Below, one piece after another: positions 32,949 to 41,689 of a DNA stretch of 64,000 nt. Both the position numbers and the translations under genes were made by a program. The notes beneath the pieces were generated by a model, which did no database searches, was not told the DNA's origin, and worked only from the letters and a program-made list of their open reading frames with translations. The stretch is from Burkholderia sp. WAC0059 (GTDB taxonomy: Bacteria; Pseudomonadota; Gammaproteobacteria; Burkholderiales; Burkholderiaceae), in contig NZ_PNEO01000011.1 of assembly GCF_002870125.1 (NCBI RefSeq), forward strand, positions 62,001-126,000, given 5' to 3'. Each line of letters opens with the position of its first letter. Within the stretch, counting starts at the first letter, position 1.

Positions 32949-34751
32949 TCAGAACCGCTCTTCTTCAACCTTCGTTTCCTCATCATCAAGCGAAGGGCTG
33001 CGAGCGGTAAGCATCGCATCGAACGCTTTTTGGTCCTTCACTTTCGCAAAACGATACTTCTGCACGCCCATCGGCTTCACCTCATCAGCACCACGCGCCG
33101 CCATCGCTTTCCGTAGTCCGTTCGGGTGAATCTTCGCTTTGCCGTTCGACAGGCCGTGAATCATGTCGAGCAGTTCAATGCGATCCACACGCACGCACGT
33201 CTTGCCGCTGCCGTCACGCATATTAACAATCTCCAACTTCACCTTTCGCAGCGCGGCGTCCAAGTATGTCTCAATATCGCCATCCACGACAATCCCGCGC
33301 TCTGCGGCCATCTCACCCTTGTTGAATTCAAGTACCTGCCGCACGACTTCACGGACAAAAGCCTCATACCCGCTCTCTCCATTTTCGTCCATCCATTCAG
33401 CGCACTCCGCCATGATCTGCCACACGTCATCCTCGAAGCAGATGCCGCGCTCCTTATCATCGAAGATCGCTTCAAAGTCCTGACGCCAGCGCGGCTGTCC
33501 GCCGACATCTTCCAGTTGGCCGCAGAAGAGCGGCATGAAGCGCCGGTTGCCGGTCTCGTCGCGCTGAAGCTCATACTTATTCCCATCCAGCATCATGATC
33601 CACTGGCGCTGCTGCTGGAAAGTCCCTTCGAATTTTTGGTGCATTTGATCCGAAACGCGCGTCGTGATGTCTTTGATCTTGTTGGTATCGGCCCGCGTGA
33701 AGCCGGCCATTTCACCAACGGTGGCGATGACGCTATTTCCAGTGATCGCTCGCAAGAACTCCATCCAGTCACCGTCAAGATTCAACTGAACCGAATCGGC
33801 CTCATCGTTCCCCGTGATGATCTGGCACAGCTTCTTGGCGAAGAGCGACTTGCCACAGCCCTGCGCGCCGATGAGGGCAATCGCAATCGGGGCCAGCGAG
33901 CCCGGAATCATCACGCGGTTGTACAGGCTCAGGAAGAAGTATTGGCCGACGTTCTGGATCAGCGGCGTATCGCGCAACTCGAAAAGTTCAATCAGCTTCT
34001 TCTTCATGCGCGGCTTGCCGTCCCACTCCGGGATTTTCTTCTCCAAGCGGTCGATCAAGTCGTTGCGTTCGTGGTCCAGTGCGAACTCTTTAACCACTTC
34101 GCGCGCCGCCTTCAACGAAACTCCGCTCAGGCCCGCCGCAGAGAATGCCGCGATCAAACGCGTCACGGGGTAGAACTCGTCAATAATCTTGTCTTCATGG
34201 TCCACGATCCGCCCGCGATAGTGGTCACGGTGCGGCAGATCATCTTCGCCATCGAACAGTGCGTTCAACACGCAAAGCTTGTTCTCGTCGGTCATCAACG
34301 GTTGCGTGATGAACGAATCGAGCTTGCGAACCATCTTCACGTCTTTGTACTGAATCTGCTGCGCAGCAAACAGCTTCTTGGCTCGTTTCACGATGTCGGC
34401 CTCTTTACGCATCTCGCGCGCCTCAGCAGCAGATTCCGCAGAGCCGGAAATGCGCCGTTCACGCATCGCCTCAAGTTCAGCCTTTCCCTCTTCGAAGCCG
34501 TCAGAGACAATCTTCACACCGCTAGTCTCACGGCGAATCTGCGCGGCTTCCTCTTTCTTGCGCTCGTCCTCAGCGTTGCGACGTTCGATGCTCGCTTGCA
34601 CCTTGCGTCCCACCCGCTCCATCGCGCCTTCCATCGCTTCATCAAACTCTTCGGCATCGGAATCGGCGCGTGCGGACACAGTAACGCGCTGGGCCGGAAC
34701 GGAATTTTCGTCGCGACTATTGCCACGGTCATTATTTTCAGCGATACTCAT
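32949..34751 (-). CDS. VapE-type (virulence-associated E) replication helicase
   Basis: 600 residues. The first 150 are highly charged coiled coil without a primase motif. The P-loop ATPase part has Walker A GAQGCGKS at 295-302, the VIATVGEM stretch near 341 as Walker B region, and RDETGNRRFMPL from 397, which is characteristic of the VapE/VirE family. Such proteins open origins and load replication in pathogenicity islands, PICI-type satellites and prophages. It is the first large gene of the minus-strand half and is preceded by a small RHH protein gene. The gene-free CTTAGA region directly downstream is its likely binding site. Confidence 0.85.
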   Translation of the reverse strand: MSIAENNDRGNSRDENSVPAQRVTVSARADSDAEEFDEAMEGAMERVGRKVQASIERRNAEDERKKEEAAQIRRETSGVKIVSDGFEEGKAELEAMRERRISGSAESAAEAREMRKEADIVKRAKKLFAAQQIQYKDVKMVRKLDSFITQPLMTDENKLCVLNALFDGEDDLPHRDHYRGRIVDHEDKIIDEFYPVTRLIAAFSAAGLSGVSLKAAREVVKEFALDHERNDLIDRLEKKIPEWDGKPRMKKKLIELFELRDTPLIQNVGQYFFLSLYNRVMIPGSLAPIAIALIGAQGCGKSLFAKKLCQIITGNDEADSVQLNLDGDWMEFLRAITGNSVIATVGEMAGFTRADTNKIKDITTRVSDQMHQKFEGTFQQQRQWIMMLDGNKYELQRDETGNRRFMPLFCGQLEDVGGQPRWRQDFEAIFDDKERGICFEDDVWQIMAECAEWMDENGESGYEAFVREVVRQVLEFNKGEMAAERGIVVDGDIETYLDAALRKVKLEIVNMRDGSGKTCVRVDRIELLDMIHGLSNGKAKIHPNGLRKAMAARGADEVKPMGVQKYRFAKVKDQKAFDAMLTARSPSLDDEETKVEEERF

Positions 34752-34874
34752 CGCTAAGGATTCCTGTCATTTTATCCGGCTGGTAACCGGATCGTGTTAA
34801 GTGATTAGGACTTTTTCTTGTCGTGTGAGAGAATTATTCCACGCCGCTCCGGTTCACGCCGCAGCGGCTTTCTT

Positions 34875-35087
34875 TTATGCCGTTCGCCTCGCGCCGAAGT
34901 TCGGGTTGCCCTTGCGACGCATGCCGCTTCTCGCGGCAAACGCGGCCGCAGGACGTTCCTTCATCGCATAGATGACGGCCAACCTGATAAATTCGCTCTT
35001 CGTCAGGCCAAGCGACGCGGCAGCACTTTCCACCTCAGCGCGGAACTCCGACGAAGTAACGAACGTGATGTTTGCGTTTCCTTGCAT
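34875..35087 (-). CDS. Ribbon-helix-helix DNA-binding protein
   Basis: 70 residues with a beta strand then two helices (ITFVTSSEFRAEVESAAASL, then GLTKSEFIRLAVIYAMKE), the pattern of Arc/MetJ-type ribbon-helix-helix regulators. The basic tail (RSGMRRKGNPNFGARR) may add DNA contacts. AAGGAG precedes the ATG. It lies directly upstream of the VapE gene on the same strand and could be the element's replication repressor, its lysogeny control protein or an excisionase. Confidence 0.7.
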   Translation of the reverse strand: MQGNANITFVTSSEFRAEVESAAASLGLTKSEFIRLAVIYAMKERPAAAFAARSGMRRKGNPNFGARRTA

Positions 35088-35257
35088 CTGTCGCTCCTTG
35101 GCGCGTTCGGTACGGCTCTATTCTCGCGTCTTAACTCGTGTCCATTTACGCCATTGTCGCGCCATCCGCTCCGAAGGGGCTGATGGCCCTGACACCGCAA
35201 GCGGACAAAGGCCCGCGACCAAGAAAGCCGCGAGCCATCACCGCGCCGGAGCACCGT

Positions 35258-35440
35258 TCAGCGGTCGAACCAAGTTTTGATGTTGCCCAGGTGCTTGTCG
35301 GTGCGGTCGTCCATCACGTCCACCGCCCAGTGCAGGCAGTAGAGCGCCGCAACAATCTCGCGGTTTTTCTTTTTGATGCCAAGGCGTTCCGCGACGATCA
35401 TCGCGTGCTGATAACGTTGTTCGAACAGGGTCATGCCCAT
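35258..35440 (-). CDS. Small hypothetical protein
   Basis: 60 residues, helical by appearance (MGMTLFEQRYQHAMIVAERL then ALYCLHWAVDVMDDRTDKHL). The ATG at 35440 has AGGA 7 nt upstream; ATG 35434 is an alternative. It lies between the RHH regulator and another small gene on the same strand, so it is probably part of the early operon. No family recognised. Confidence 0.5.
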   Translation of the reverse strand: MGMTLFEQRYQHAMIVAERLGIKKKNREIVAALYCLHWAVDVMDDRTDKHLGNIKTWFDR

Positions 35441-35722
35441 CTGTCTATCCTCAGAAAATTCGCGCGAACGAGCGGAGACCGCTGCGTGCTCGCGGCGATT
35501 TAAGTCAATAAGGGTGGGTTGTTCGCTTCTTATGCCGTTTGAACCGCATTGCGCGATTCGAGCGAACTAGACAGACGGCGGGGTATGCCGGTGCTCTCTC
35601 TGAGCAAGGCCAATACTAGATCAGCGCCGCTCGCATCGCAATCTGGCACCACTTAATATATGACTTTGTGAGGACACTCTTTTCGTGTAGGCGAGTCCAC
35701 GCGCCGCCCGATCCGGGTGTAT

Positions 35723-35998
35723 CTAAATGTCCGATTCGTCGGATTCGCCATCCCCACCCATCAGCACGGCCAACTCTGCCGAAGTCTTGAACTTGCCCGG
35801 TAGCAGTTGAACGGCGGACCGCAATTCTTGCGCTTCGGCGCGTCGAGCCTCTCCACCGGCCCGATGCGACTGCGCTATTAGCGCACGCTCGACCGACATG
35901 CGCGGCTCCGTCAGCGATGCGCTTGTGACAGTTCCGGTCGAAAACAATTTCCCGCCGATGTAGGTACGAGATTCGAACCTTGCCATGACCTTATCCAT
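35723..35998 (-). CDS. Small hypothetical protein at the divergent switch
   Basis: 91 residues, ending in an acidic tail (MGGDGESDESDI). Start ATG 35998, or ATG 35986. It is divergent from the rightward operon starting at 36138, and the spacer holds one copy of the 18-bp box at 36073. That location is typical for a regulator, but there is no clear helix-turn-helix. Confidence 0.5.
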   Translation of the reverse strand: MDKVMARFESRTYIGGKLFSTGTVTSASLTEPRMSVERALIAQSHRAGGEARRAEAQELRSAVQLLPGKFKTSAELAVLMGGDGESDESDI

Positions 35999-36072
35999 TC
36001 CAACGTAATTCGGGCGCTGGAATTATCTCCCGCGCGTTGCTGCGGCCACGTACACCGGGAACACCTATATTC

Positions 36073-36090
36073 ACGACTAAGGCGTAACAA
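36073..36090 (+). promoter_or_regulatory. 18-bp conserved box, copy 1 (rightward operon)
   Basis: ACGACTAAGGCGTAACAA lies 47 bp upstream of the gene at 36138. It matches the copy at 39128-39145 in 17 of 18 positions. Both lie in front of plus-strand genes of the same element, so they are candidate activator sites of a late promoter. Confidence 0.55.
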
Positions 36091-36137
36091 ACGACTCACG
36101 CCGCCTTCTTATTACTCACTAAGGATCACTAACTGTT

Positions 36138-36692
36138 ATGACAACCGGAATCGCTCAACGCTCCCAGCTCGAATTCATCCGCATCCGAGAATGTGACGAC
36201 GCGCGCAACACGCTTTTGCCGGACGACTTCGCATCGCGGCCCGTCATGCGCGCCATCACCACGCCGCACGACCGACGCACTCACGCCACGCTCCGCGCCA
36301 TCGGCTTCGGTCGCTTCGAATCCTTCGCGGCAGTGTTCGGTAAGTACCTCATCGCCGCTCCCGAAGCGCTCGATGCAGCAGCCGGCCACTACGAAGGTTC
36401 CAGCCTCTTCGAAGCCGAACTGCTGTTCGCACTCGGCACGCTCGGCGGCAAACGTGATGCCGAACTCGACGCCCGAGTTTCGGAACTCACGCACCACGCG
36501 TCGGACGTGGCTCGCGCCGTCAGTATGGCTCTGAGCGACAACGTGTACGACAAGAGCCTCCACCGCCAGCCCACCGACAGCCTCGCGCTTGGCGGCATCC
36601 TCAACGCGCACGCTGCGGAACTGGAAGAGAAAGACGCCTTGGGGCGTGGCGACGGCACGGCTCACTGGGATCGCAAACTCGAAGGCGAGTAA
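36138..36692 (+). CDS. Hypothetical protein, first gene of the rightward operon
   Basis: 184 residues, mostly alpha-helical (FESFAAVFGKYLIAAPEALD, ELLFALGTLGGKRDAELDAR). No signal peptide or membrane segment. AAGGAT lies about 10 nt upstream of the ATG. It is followed after 10 nt by the 86-residue gene and then the tape-measure-like gene, so it probably belongs to the same structural or particle-related unit. It is not a recognisable capsid or portal protein. Confidence 0.6.
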   Translation: MTTGIAQRSQLEFIRIRECDDARNTLLPDDFASRPVMRAITTPHDRRTHATLRAIGFGRFESFAAVFGKYLIAAPEALDAAAGHYEGSSLFEAELLFALGTLGGKRDAELDARVSELTHHASDVARAVSMALSDNVYDKSLHRQPTDSLALGGILNAHAAELEEKDALGRGDGTAHWDRKLEGE

Positions 36693-36702
36693 GGAGACCG
36701 AC

Positions 36703-36963
36703 GTGCAAACGCCCGTCCCGCCCGCACAACTCGTCGCGAAGGCCAGAACCGGCTTCACGCGCGACGGGCGCGTAACGGTCGAATCCACGGAGCTACAGCG
36801 CATCGCGCAGGAAGCGGGCTGCCGCGTCGGAAGGCACGCGCGGCTCTCTCATGCCATGAAGGCACTCGGCGCGGAGCGAATCGCGAACGGCCATGAAGGT
36901 GTCCGCTACGCCTTCTCCATCCCGACCATCGCGCATATTCGCGAACAATTTAAGGATCAGTAA
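36703..36963 (+). CDS. Small hypothetical protein before the tape-measure-like gene
   Basis: 86 residues from GTG 36703, which has AAGGAG 6 nt upstream. An upstream extension would overlap the previous gene by more than 100 nt. The sequence (ELQRIAQEAGCRVGRHARLS, HAMKALGAERIANGHEGVRY) has a winged-helix look. Its stop codon overlaps the next start by one base (TAATG), so it is translationally coupled to the tape-measure-like gene. By position it recalls the tail assembly chaperones of phages, but sequence support is absent. Confidence 0.6.
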   Translation: MQTPVPPAQLVAKARTGFTRDGRVTVESTELQRIAQEAGCRVGRHARLSHAMKALGAERIANGHEGVRYAFSIPTIAHIREQFKDQ

Positions 36964-39068
36964 TGGCGGAAGACCTCGACAAATTCGTGCTCCAGTACCA
37001 AGTGGACCTCAAGGACAGTATCAAGCGCCTTGAGATGCTACAGGACAAGATGAGCAAGGTTGGTGACGGCAGCAAGAACAGCGCCAACAAGATGAAGCAG
37101 TTCGCCGCAGACGCGTCAAGCGAACTCGGCAAGCTCGTGCCCGGTCTCAACGCAGTGTCGTCCGCTGTCCGCGTGATGGGTGCGGAGTTCGCCGCCGCTA
37201 CGGTCGCACTCGGTTTTCTCGCGGCGGGCGTGAAGTCCGTAATGGATATGCGTGAGAGGTACAACATGCAGCGTTCCGAAGGGATGCAGTTGGGGGTATC
37301 GGCAACGCGGGTCGAAGACTATCAGCGCAAGATGGTCCGCATGGGGCGCGGCTACGTTACGCGCGACTCGGCGCTGGAAGGCGTCAAGACCTTCTCCGAC
37401 ATGGCGAATGCTGCCTATACGGACCCGTCCCGCCTTGGCCGCGAAGCCCGCACCATGCGTATGCTCGGTGTCGATGTAGGCGCACGCGGCGAAGCTGCGA
37501 CCGGCACGAACACGCGCCTCACGCAGTTGGCAACGCACCTTCAAGGCATGTCCGCCGGTCAGGTCCAAGGCATCGCAAAGTCCACCGGCCTTAATCAAGA
37601 TTGGCTGCTCACGCTCCAGCGGCTGGGTCCGTCCATCGGCAAGATCACGGACATGACCTCGCAGGAAATCGCGGAGCGTGAGAAGGCAGAGGCGTCACTT
37701 TCCAAGTACAACGATTCTGTCTCACAACTGACGGAGCAGTTCACGCGTGCGGAGAACGTGCTGGCGCAGCAACTTTTGCCGACGTTCACGAAGTTCGTTG
37801 ATCTTCTCACCGACGTGGCCAAACTCATTCCTACCGCAGCCCACAACCTTAGTGAACATCCGGTCGGCCAGATCAAGCATAACGCGTACACCCCCAGCAA
37901 AGCGACGGGCTGGCTCGGCATGGCGCGGCGTCTCCTTCATATTTCCGATCCGGTTGCGGACGAGCCGAAGAAGGAAGGTGCAGCGGACAAACAGCAAGCG
38001 AAGCAAGCGCAGAAGAAGGAGCAAGACAAGCGCGATGCGGCCGTGGACAAGATGGATGAATCGAACAAGCAAGGCTTGCAGACAGCCAATCAAATGTCGC
38101 TCGCCGTCAATATGTTCGCGGGCGCAGTCCAGTCGTTCTCTTCGGCCATCAATATTCAGCAGGCGTGGGCCGCATGGGCGGGTGAGATCGGACGCGCAAG
38201 CAATCTTCCCGGCTCGACCGGCTCCGGCGCACCAACACTGTCAGGCGGCGGTCGCGGGAACTGGACGGCGAACCAATACGCGTCGCAGATCAAGTCCGCG
38301 TCGGACAAGTACGGCGTGGACCCGCAGATGGTCTATTCGATCATGATGGCCGAATCGACCGGGCGCAACGGGCAATATAGCTCGACGGGCGCGGGCGGTC
38401 TCATGCAGGTCACGCACGGCAACTGGAAGGCTTACGGAAACGGCGCGGACGTGATGGACCCGGCAAGCAACATCATGGTCGGCACCCGAATCTACGCGGA
38501 GAACTTAAAGCGCTTCAACGGCGATCAAGCCGCAGCCCTGCGCGCGTACAACGGCAACAGCGATCCGAACTATGTCGCGAAAGTATCCGGCTTTTACGGT
38601 GGCAACGTTCACGGCATCGGTGAGAGCAAAGAGAAGATCAACATTCGCAACGTCCAGCAGAGTATCGCGGACTGGCTCCACGTTCCAGTTGACCAGATTC
38701 AGCGCGGCGGCGTTTCTCGCGGCGATGCGTCATGGGCACGCTCGCAGATAGAAGCGGGCATCCAGAACAACATCTACGGCATCCAGAAACAACTCGCCGT
38801 GGGCGGCCTGCCGCAGCAAGATTACGCGAAGCTGCAACGGGAACTCGTCGCACAATCGCGCGGCCTTGACCTCATGCGCCAATACGCAGGCGGCGTTGTG
38901 GATCGCCAGCCGGTCGGCGACCGACAACGCACTATCGGGGAAATGCCGATCACGATCAACATTAACGGCGTGACGGACCCGAAGGCCGTCGGACAAGCGG
39001 TGAACGACGCGTTGCGTAAGAGCATGACTGATTTGCTGGTGAATAACGCGACGGGGATCAAGGGTTGA
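36963..39068 (+). CDS. Tape-measure-like protein with lytic transglycosylase (SLT) domain
   Basis: 701 residues, the largest product of the element. An N-terminal coiled coil (SIKRLEMLQDKMSKVGDGSK) is followed by a hydrophobic stretch (AATVALGFLAAGVKSV) and long alpha-helical regions with a lysine/glutamine-rich coil near 335-370. Residues about 430-545 form an SLT lytic transglycosylase with Glu464 in IMMAESTG and GAGGLMQV. The C-terminus PITININGVTDPKAVGQAV is typical of phage tape-measure proteins. In phages such a protein sets tail length and opens peptidoglycan during DNA entry. No other tail gene is seen, which is unusual. Confidence 0.75.
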   Translation: MAEDLDKFVLQYQVDLKDSIKRLEMLQDKMSKVGDGSKNSANKMKQFAADASSELGKLVPGLNAVSSAVRVMGAEFAAATVALGFLAAGVKSVMDMRERYNMQRSEGMQLGVSATRVEDYQRKMVRMGRGYVTRDSALEGVKTFSDMANAAYTDPSRLGREARTMRMLGVDVGARGEAATGTNTRLTQLATHLQGMSAGQVQGIAKSTGLNQDWLLTLQRLGPSIGKITDMTSQEIAEREKAEASLSKYNDSVSQLTEQFTRAENVLAQQLLPTFTKFVDLLTDVAKLIPTAAHNLSEHPVGQIKHNAYTPSKATGWLGMARRLLHISDPVADEPKKEGAADKQQAKQAQKKEQDKRDAAVDKMDESNKQGLQTANQMSLAVNMFAGAVQSFSSAINIQQAWAAWAGEIGRASNLPGSTGSGAPTLSGGGRGNWTANQYASQIKSASDKYGVDPQMVYSIMMAESTGRNGQYSSTGAGGLMQVTHGNWKAYGNGADVMDPASNIMVGTRIYAENLKRFNGDQAAALRAYNGNSDPNYVAKVSGFYGGNVHGIGESKEKINIRNVQQSIADWLHVPVDQIQRGGVSRGDASWARSQIEAGIQNNIYGIQKQLAVGGLPQQDYAKLQRELVAQSRGLDLMRQYAGGVVDRQPVGDRQRTIGEMPITININGVTDPKAVGQAVNDALRKSMTDLLVNNATGIKG

Positions 39069-39127
39069 TTTGCCACGTTTCCGGTGTTTACGTTGGTGAC
39101 GGCGGACACCGAACGACAACGATACTT

Positions 39128-39145
39128 ACGACTAAGGCGTGACAA
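39128..39145 (+). promoter_or_regulatory. 18-bp conserved box, copy 2
   Basis: ACGACTAAGGCGTGACAA lies 57 bp upstream of the gene at 39202 and differs by one base from the copy at 36073. It falls in the 133-bp gap after the tape-measure-like gene, implying a second promoter or control point inside the rightward operon. Confidence 0.55.
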
Positions 39146-39201
39146 TCGGATCGCCGGTCAACCAGTATTCATCAGGAATACTATCTATTAAAGGAACCAT
39201 C

Positions 39202-39753
39202 ATGGCAACCATCCAACATAACACCCTCATTCGAGACCGCATGAACGTCAAGCAGAACGCGAAACCGCAGCCCCGTTCGCGCCGCACCACCGACACGGTC
39301 TCGCCGTCCGTTCGCGGCATCCGCACCATCGCCCCTTCCACTATCGGCATCGCAGACCGCGAATATTTCAGCCGCATCGCGAAAGTGGCTCAAGCCGCAG
39401 GCGATGCGCTCGCCATCTGCCAAAAGCTCCGCGCGACCGGCGATGCCACAGCCATGAAGACCGCAGACGCAGCCATCAAGCCCATCGGCAAGCTGCTCGA
39501 TTCGCTCGATTCGATCCTGCGCGAGCAGAACGCCCAGCAGAACACGGACGATCCGGAACAAACGGTCACGGAGACCCACGGCACCAGCGCCGTGAGCGCG
39601 GCCAGCGATGCCGCCATCCGCCACGCCCGTTTCAGCGTCGCACAGGACAACGCCGAAGCGCTCGGCGCAGTGAACCCGGCCCGCCTCGCCGCAGGTCTAC
39701 CGGACGACGTGCCCGAAGACGTGTACGAGCACATGAAGAACCTGTCGAAGTAA
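39202..39753 (+). CDS. Hypothetical protein of the rightward operon
   Basis: 183 residues from ATG 39202 with AAAGGAA upstream. A longer frame from 39139 has no ribosome site and would run through the conserved box. The N-terminus is basic and low-complexity (MNVKQNAKPQPRSRRTTD), and the centre is helical (AAGDALAICQKLRATGDATA, IGKLLDSLDSILREQNAQQ). No family was recognised. A scaffold-like or internal particle protein is possible from composition only. Confidence 0.6.
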   Translation: MATIQHNTLIRDRMNVKQNAKPQPRSRRTTDTVSPSVRGIRTIAPSTIGIADREYFSRIAKVAQAAGDALAICQKLRATGDATAMKTADAAIKPIGKLLDSLDSILREQNAQQNTDDPEQTVTETHGTSAVSAASDAAIRHARFSVAQDNAEALGAVNPARLAAGLPDDVPEDVYEHMKNLSK

Positions 39754-39817
39754 CGCACAGCCAGCCGCACTCTTCACCGGGCGCGGCCATCAATATTTAT
39801 CAGGACCACTATAAATC

Positions 39818-40324
39818 ATGAATAAAGAACTCGCGACAACCTTCTTGTTCGCCAAACTGTGCCGCTCGATCAACACTATCCCAAACTTCAAGCCGTGCTT
39901 CGATAACGTCCAGCTTGTATCGAACGTGACGAAACTCGACGGCAAGCTGTCCATGTTCAACGGCGCGTTCCGCACGCCCAACGGCTGGCTCGTCTTCCCG
40001 TTCACCATCACCTTCTCGACTGGCACGCAAGGCGATCAGGTCAGCGGCCTTTGGCAACTCGCGCTCGCTTCTGCTGCTCGGCGAAACGAGCGCGTGTGGG
40101 CGTTCCTCTCGATCATCGACTATCTAATCGACACCGGCCTGTTGCCGAAACGCTCGCGCGAAGACCACAAGGAGCGCATCAGCAAGGGCGGCTCTAAGCC
40201 TGATATCGAGTATGCCATCACCAAGTATGACGACTTCTGCGAACGGGCGGCAAAAGACCTTCCATACGATACGTCGGAAGTCGTGCTGGCGCATCTCAAG
40301 TACGGCGATATGGCTGCAGCATGA
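39818..40324 (+). CDS. Hypothetical protein of the rightward operon
   Basis: 168 residues with a mixed beta/alpha pattern (FRTPNGWLVFPFTITFSTGT, VWAFLSIIDYLIDTGLLP). No export signal. A 19-bp leader sequence at 39794-39812 matches 39166-39184 in 16 positions. Its stop overlaps the start of the 32-residue membrane protein by 4 nt. Function unknown. Confidence 0.6.
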   Translation: MNKELATTFLFAKLCRSINTIPNFKPCFDNVQLVSNVTKLDGKLSMFNGAFRTPNGWLVFPFTITFSTGTQGDQVSGLWQLALASAARRNERVWAFLSIIDYLIDTGLLPKRSREDHKERISKGGSKPDIEYAITKYDDFCERAAKDLPYDTSEVVLAHLKYGDMAAA

Positions 40325-40419
40325 CGACCAGACGCGCGGCGGTACTCGCAGTTGCAGCGATGTACTTCGCCGCGCGAATAACCGGAATCATTTTCAGTTT
40401 GTTTGAGGGGAAGAAGTAA
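40321..40419 (+). CDS. 32-residue membrane microprotein
   Basis: A short frame coupled on both sides. Its ATG overlaps the previous stop (ATGA), and its stop overlaps the next start (TAATG). It encodes MTTRRAAVLAVAAMYFAARI followed by TGIIFSLFEGKK, a single membrane-spanning helix with positively charged ends. The tight overlaps argue that it is a real gene. Such tiny membrane proteins can be holin-like, pinholins or envelope-stress toxins, but no family was recognised. Confidence 0.6.
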   Translation: MTTRRAAVLAVAAMYFAARITGIIFSLFEGKK

Positions 40420-40769
40420 TGAGCGTCATTGACGACTTGTTGGTCAAGATGTACGGCGAAATCGCGCAGAACCCGGATGCGCCGTTTGAAGAACAGCACG
40501 ACGCTCTTCAGCACATCGCCCTTCGCGTCGGCGCGATCAGCGTGTTTCGCGATTCGAAGGGCATTCGGCACGTTTCGCCGCGAATGCTGTACCACGAGAC
40601 CGTGGAGCAACTTCTCAAATGGGAGAAGGAAGACGGCGCAATCTATCTCCCGGCGCACGTCGCCCGCCCGATGAAGGTCAAGTCGGACCCGGACGCGTAC
40701 TCCCTCAAAGGCGGCGGCGGAACCGGAGCGCTCAAGGGTGCAAGGATCGGAAAGAGAAAGCCGCGCTGA
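40419..40769 (+). CDS. Hypothetical protein, last gene of the rightward operon
   Basis: 116 residues with an acidic helical N-terminal half (MSVIDDLLVKMYGEIAQNPD) and a basic, glycine-rich tail (GGGGTGALKGARIGKRKPR) that could bind nucleic acid. GAGGGGAAG in the end of the previous gene serves as ribosome site. It is followed by a good terminator at 40823. No family recognised. Confidence 0.6.
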   Translation: MSVIDDLLVKMYGEIAQNPDAPFEEQHDALQHIALRVGAISVFRDSKGIRHVSPRMLYHETVEQLLKWEKEDGAIYLPAHVARPMKVKSDPDAYSLKGGGGTGALKGARIGKRKPR

Positions 40770-40822
40770 CCGCATAGAACGTGCCCAGACGGCTCCGCGC
40801 GCGGGCCGTCCCACCGAACCCT

Positions 40823-40857
40823 AAGCCCGCTGCGCCGACCGCCTAGCGGGCTTCTTC
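40823..40857 (+). terminator. Rho-independent terminator of the rightward operon
   Basis: AAGCCCGCT at 40823-40831 pairs with AGCGGGCTT at 40845-40853, followed by CTTCTT. It closes the plus-strand operon 54 nt after its last stop codon. Confidence 0.75.
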
Positions 40858-41106
40858 TTACCCCCGCTCCTACACTCGGCGCGGCGACCCTAGCCGGTAT
40901 CCGTCCACGCGCCGATTGATCCGCGCTTTATATCGTGTCTGTTCGGGCAGCACCCGTCCTTTCCGAGTCCTACGCCGCAGCGGTCCCGCTCCCGCGCACA
41001 CGGCGACCGCCTAAATAGGGTAGGGACTAGCTCGTAGGCCAGACGTTTTTGAAATCCATTTTTATGCGTATGGGCGTCTTGAAGTCCATAATCGCCCTCG
41101 CCGCAT

Positions 41107-41655
41107 CTACCTCGCCGCATCTACCTTGCCCCACCAATCATCCACGATATAGGTGTTGACTCTATCCCAGTAGCGGTAAGCACTATTCCCGATTTGCTGG
41201 TCGGCGTTCGCCGGTGCCAGCACGCAGATCAGCCCAAGACCGGTGATGGCACTCTGCGGCAGGGTCATTGATTGGTTTTGAATGTCCACCGAAAAAACTT
41301 GGTGACCATCAGCAATCTGGATGGTTACTCCGAATCCGTCCGGTAGCTCGTCACCGTGGGCTAGGCTGCAACGAAACTTTTCGTACACGATGTCAGCAAA
41401 CGTGACTCCAATCTTTCCTTTCGCGTCCTTGAAGGGGAACAACGTCTCCACCAAGTTGATGCCGCCAAACATTAACTCAACGATGTCCATATTGTCGTTG
41501 ATGAATTTTCGAAAGCGCGGTCCGACCTGGCTGATGTGGGTGTAGGTCTTTTTGGCCGTGCCGTCGATAGCTAGGCACGCGTACAGCATCGCTTGATCCA
41601 TATCCTGCTTGTCAAGCGCATCGAGCGAATGCTTTATGTGATCGGCAATCTTCAC
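41107..41655 (-). CDS. HEPN-like hypothetical protein near the right end of the element
   Basis: About 182 residues from GTG 41655 (AGGA upstream). Longer starts reach 41772 and would overlap the neighbour by 83 nt. The helical sequence IADHIKHSLDALDKQDMDQA and YEKFRCSLAHGDELPDGFGV carries an Rx4H motif (Arg95, His100), as in HEPN/Apea-type proteins. The C-terminal part is beta-rich (VTIQIADGHQVFSVDIQNQS). It is the second gene of a pair after a membrane-anchored protein, the pair being the last cargo before the right attachment site. An RNA-cutting defence function is an inference from motif and position. Confidence 0.6.
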   Translation of the reverse strand: MKIADHIKHSLDALDKQDMDQAMLYACLAIDGTAKKTYTHISQVGPRFRKFINDNMDIVELMFGGINLVETLFPFKDAKGKIGVTFADIVYEKFRCSLAHGDELPDGFGVTIQIADGHQVFSVDIQNQSMTLPQSAITGLGLICVLAPANADQQIGNSAYRYWDRVNTYIVDDWWGKVDAAR

Positions 41656-41689
41656 CTGTCGCGTCCTATGCTGCAGCGGGTTGATCACG

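Noticed and set aside
36963..39068. Reading the 701-residue protein as a plain cell-wall transglycosylase.
   Set aside because: It lacks a signal peptide and has the coiled coils, hydrophobic stretch and C-terminal pattern of a tape-measure protein; its neighbours are element genes.
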